From JBBIJR01 sp037445875 (lineage in GTDB: Bacteria > CLD3 > SB21), in NCBI GenBank assembly GCA_037445875.1, contig JBBIJR010000057.1:1-23156 (forward strand): a stretch of 23,156 bases of DNA, in the 5' to 3' direction. Shown one piece after another: positions 22,648 through 23,156 of this stretch. The first letter of the stretch is position 1, and the number at the start of each line of letters is the position of its first letter. A program made the position numbers and the translations under genes. The notes beneath the pieces are model-generated. The model did no database searches, was not told the DNA's origin, and saw only the letters and a list, made by a program, of their open reading frames with translations.

Positions 22648-23156
22648 ATGAACCTGGTGCGTTTCGGTTCCCTCGCGATCTGCTGTTTGTTGATTGTCAT
22701 CAGGTCAAAGGCGGCTTTTGCCGACCCGCCCGATGATGACCAGCCGCGGCCGCTCCTTACGGAAAAGCGGTTCTTCGAAGACGCCCTGGCCGATGCCCGG
22801 AAGCACTATCCGCAGGTGCAGCACGTCCCGATCGCGGACAGCCAGTTTGCGGTGTATCAAGCATACGCCGTCGATCTGGATAGGGAAGGAGAAGACGAGT
22901 ACGTCGTGTCCGGTGAGATCACGGCCTGTGGGGTCAACGTTGTGCTGGCCTACTGCCTTAACGATGACGGCTGGTCCTGCACGGCTCTCAACCGCAGCCT
23001 GGGCGGTGTCATCGAGAGTGTTCAGCTTCTGGACATCAATAATGACAACCGGACCGAAGTATTCACCCTGCTGCACGACGAAGATATGTCCCGTCGATGT
23101 GTAATCTATGGTTTCAGCCGAACGGACAGTGCGCGGTTTATGGAACTGTTCCGCTA
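22648..23156 (+). CDS. secreted protein of unknown function (3' end outside window)
   Basis: An open frame from the ATG at 22648 runs to the window edge without a stop (169 codons). It begins with a signal peptide (about residues 1-25, cleavage probably after KAAFA, before DPPDDD). The remainder contains D-rich turns, DLDREGEDEYVV and DINNDNRTEVFTLL, of the kind seen in calcium-binding FG-GAP/VCBS-type repeats, where a Dx[DN]xDGxxD-like loop links beta-strands. It has four Cys after the signal region. An AGGA lies about 8 nt before the ATG, and the gap from the E1-beta stop is only 9 bp, so it shares that transcript. I do not recognise the family. The signal peptide and spacing are clear, but the calcium-loop reading is tentative. 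Confidence 0.75.
   Translation, partial: MNLVRFGSLAICCLLIVIRSKAAFADPPDDDQPRPLLTEKRFFEDALADARKHYPQVQHVPIADSQFAVYQAYAVDLDREGEDEYVVSGEITACGVNVVLAYCLNDDGWSCTALNRSLGGVIESVQLLDINNDNRTEVFTLLHDEDMSRRCVIYGFSRTDSARFMELFR

Noticed and set aside
1..23156. CRISPR array, tRNA/rRNA genes, insertion sequences or phage genes
   Set aside because: No regularly spaced direct repeats, cloverleaf-like segments, transposase-like proteins or terminal repeats were seen on reading both strands.

Overview
The window looks like a chromosomal fragment from a Gram-negative bacterium of the FCB superphylum, probably outside the classical Bacteroidales (Calditrichaeota-, KSB1-, Ignavibacteria- or Zixibacteria-like). The grounds are a C-terminal type IX secretion (T9SS) sorting domain with the NFPNPFNP motif, a TonB-dependent receptor with a CarboxypepD_reg-like N-terminus, several lipoproteins, and moderately GC-rich DNA. 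This placement rests on protein architecture only. I saw no RNA genes, insertion sequences, phage genes or CRISPR array.

Layout. (1) Positions 1-1142, plus strand: the 3' end of an NAD(P)HX dehydratase gene (nnrD-like), then a membrane-anchored C39-like cysteine peptidase. (2) Positions 1121-13064, minus strand, read from high to low coordinates: a TonB-dependent receptor, a repeat-containing probable lipoprotein and a T9SS-sorted M14 carboxypeptidase-like protein, joined by 4-bp and 8-bp start/stop overlaps; then an NSS-family and an AGCS-family Na+ symporter 12 bp apart; then a terminator and a new promoter; then an outer-membrane beta-barrel gene broken by a frameshift; and an APC-family amino-acid permease. 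Together this reads as a peptide/amino-acid acquisition region: outer-membrane receptor, surface proteins and three unrelated inner-membrane amino-acid transporters. (3) Positions 13252-23156, plus strand: ten closely spaced genes, namely a 6-pyruvoyl-tetrahydropterin synthase homologue, a pyruvate-dehydrogenase-type E1-alpha, a catalytic M16 peptidase, a non-catalytic M16 lipoprotein, a second E1-alpha paralogue, a DUF47/PhoU-like protein, a PafA-like phosphatase lipoprotein, a VOC protein, an E1-beta subunit, and the start of a secreted protein cut by the window end.

Most interesting points. The M14-like protein keeps its zinc ligands but appears to have lost the catalytic Glu (Ala345), so it may bind rather than cut. 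The receptor/lipoprotein/M14-like trio is tightly coupled and may be one outer-membrane machine. The pterin enzyme carries E-x2-HGH in place of the catalytic-Cys motif, pointing to a folate-type (PTPS-III) role rather than queuosine. Two different E1-alpha genes bracket an M16 active/inactive pair, while only one E1-beta is present. A consensus promoter fixes the receptor start at 13064, and a frameshift splits the beta-barrel gene at about 3755.
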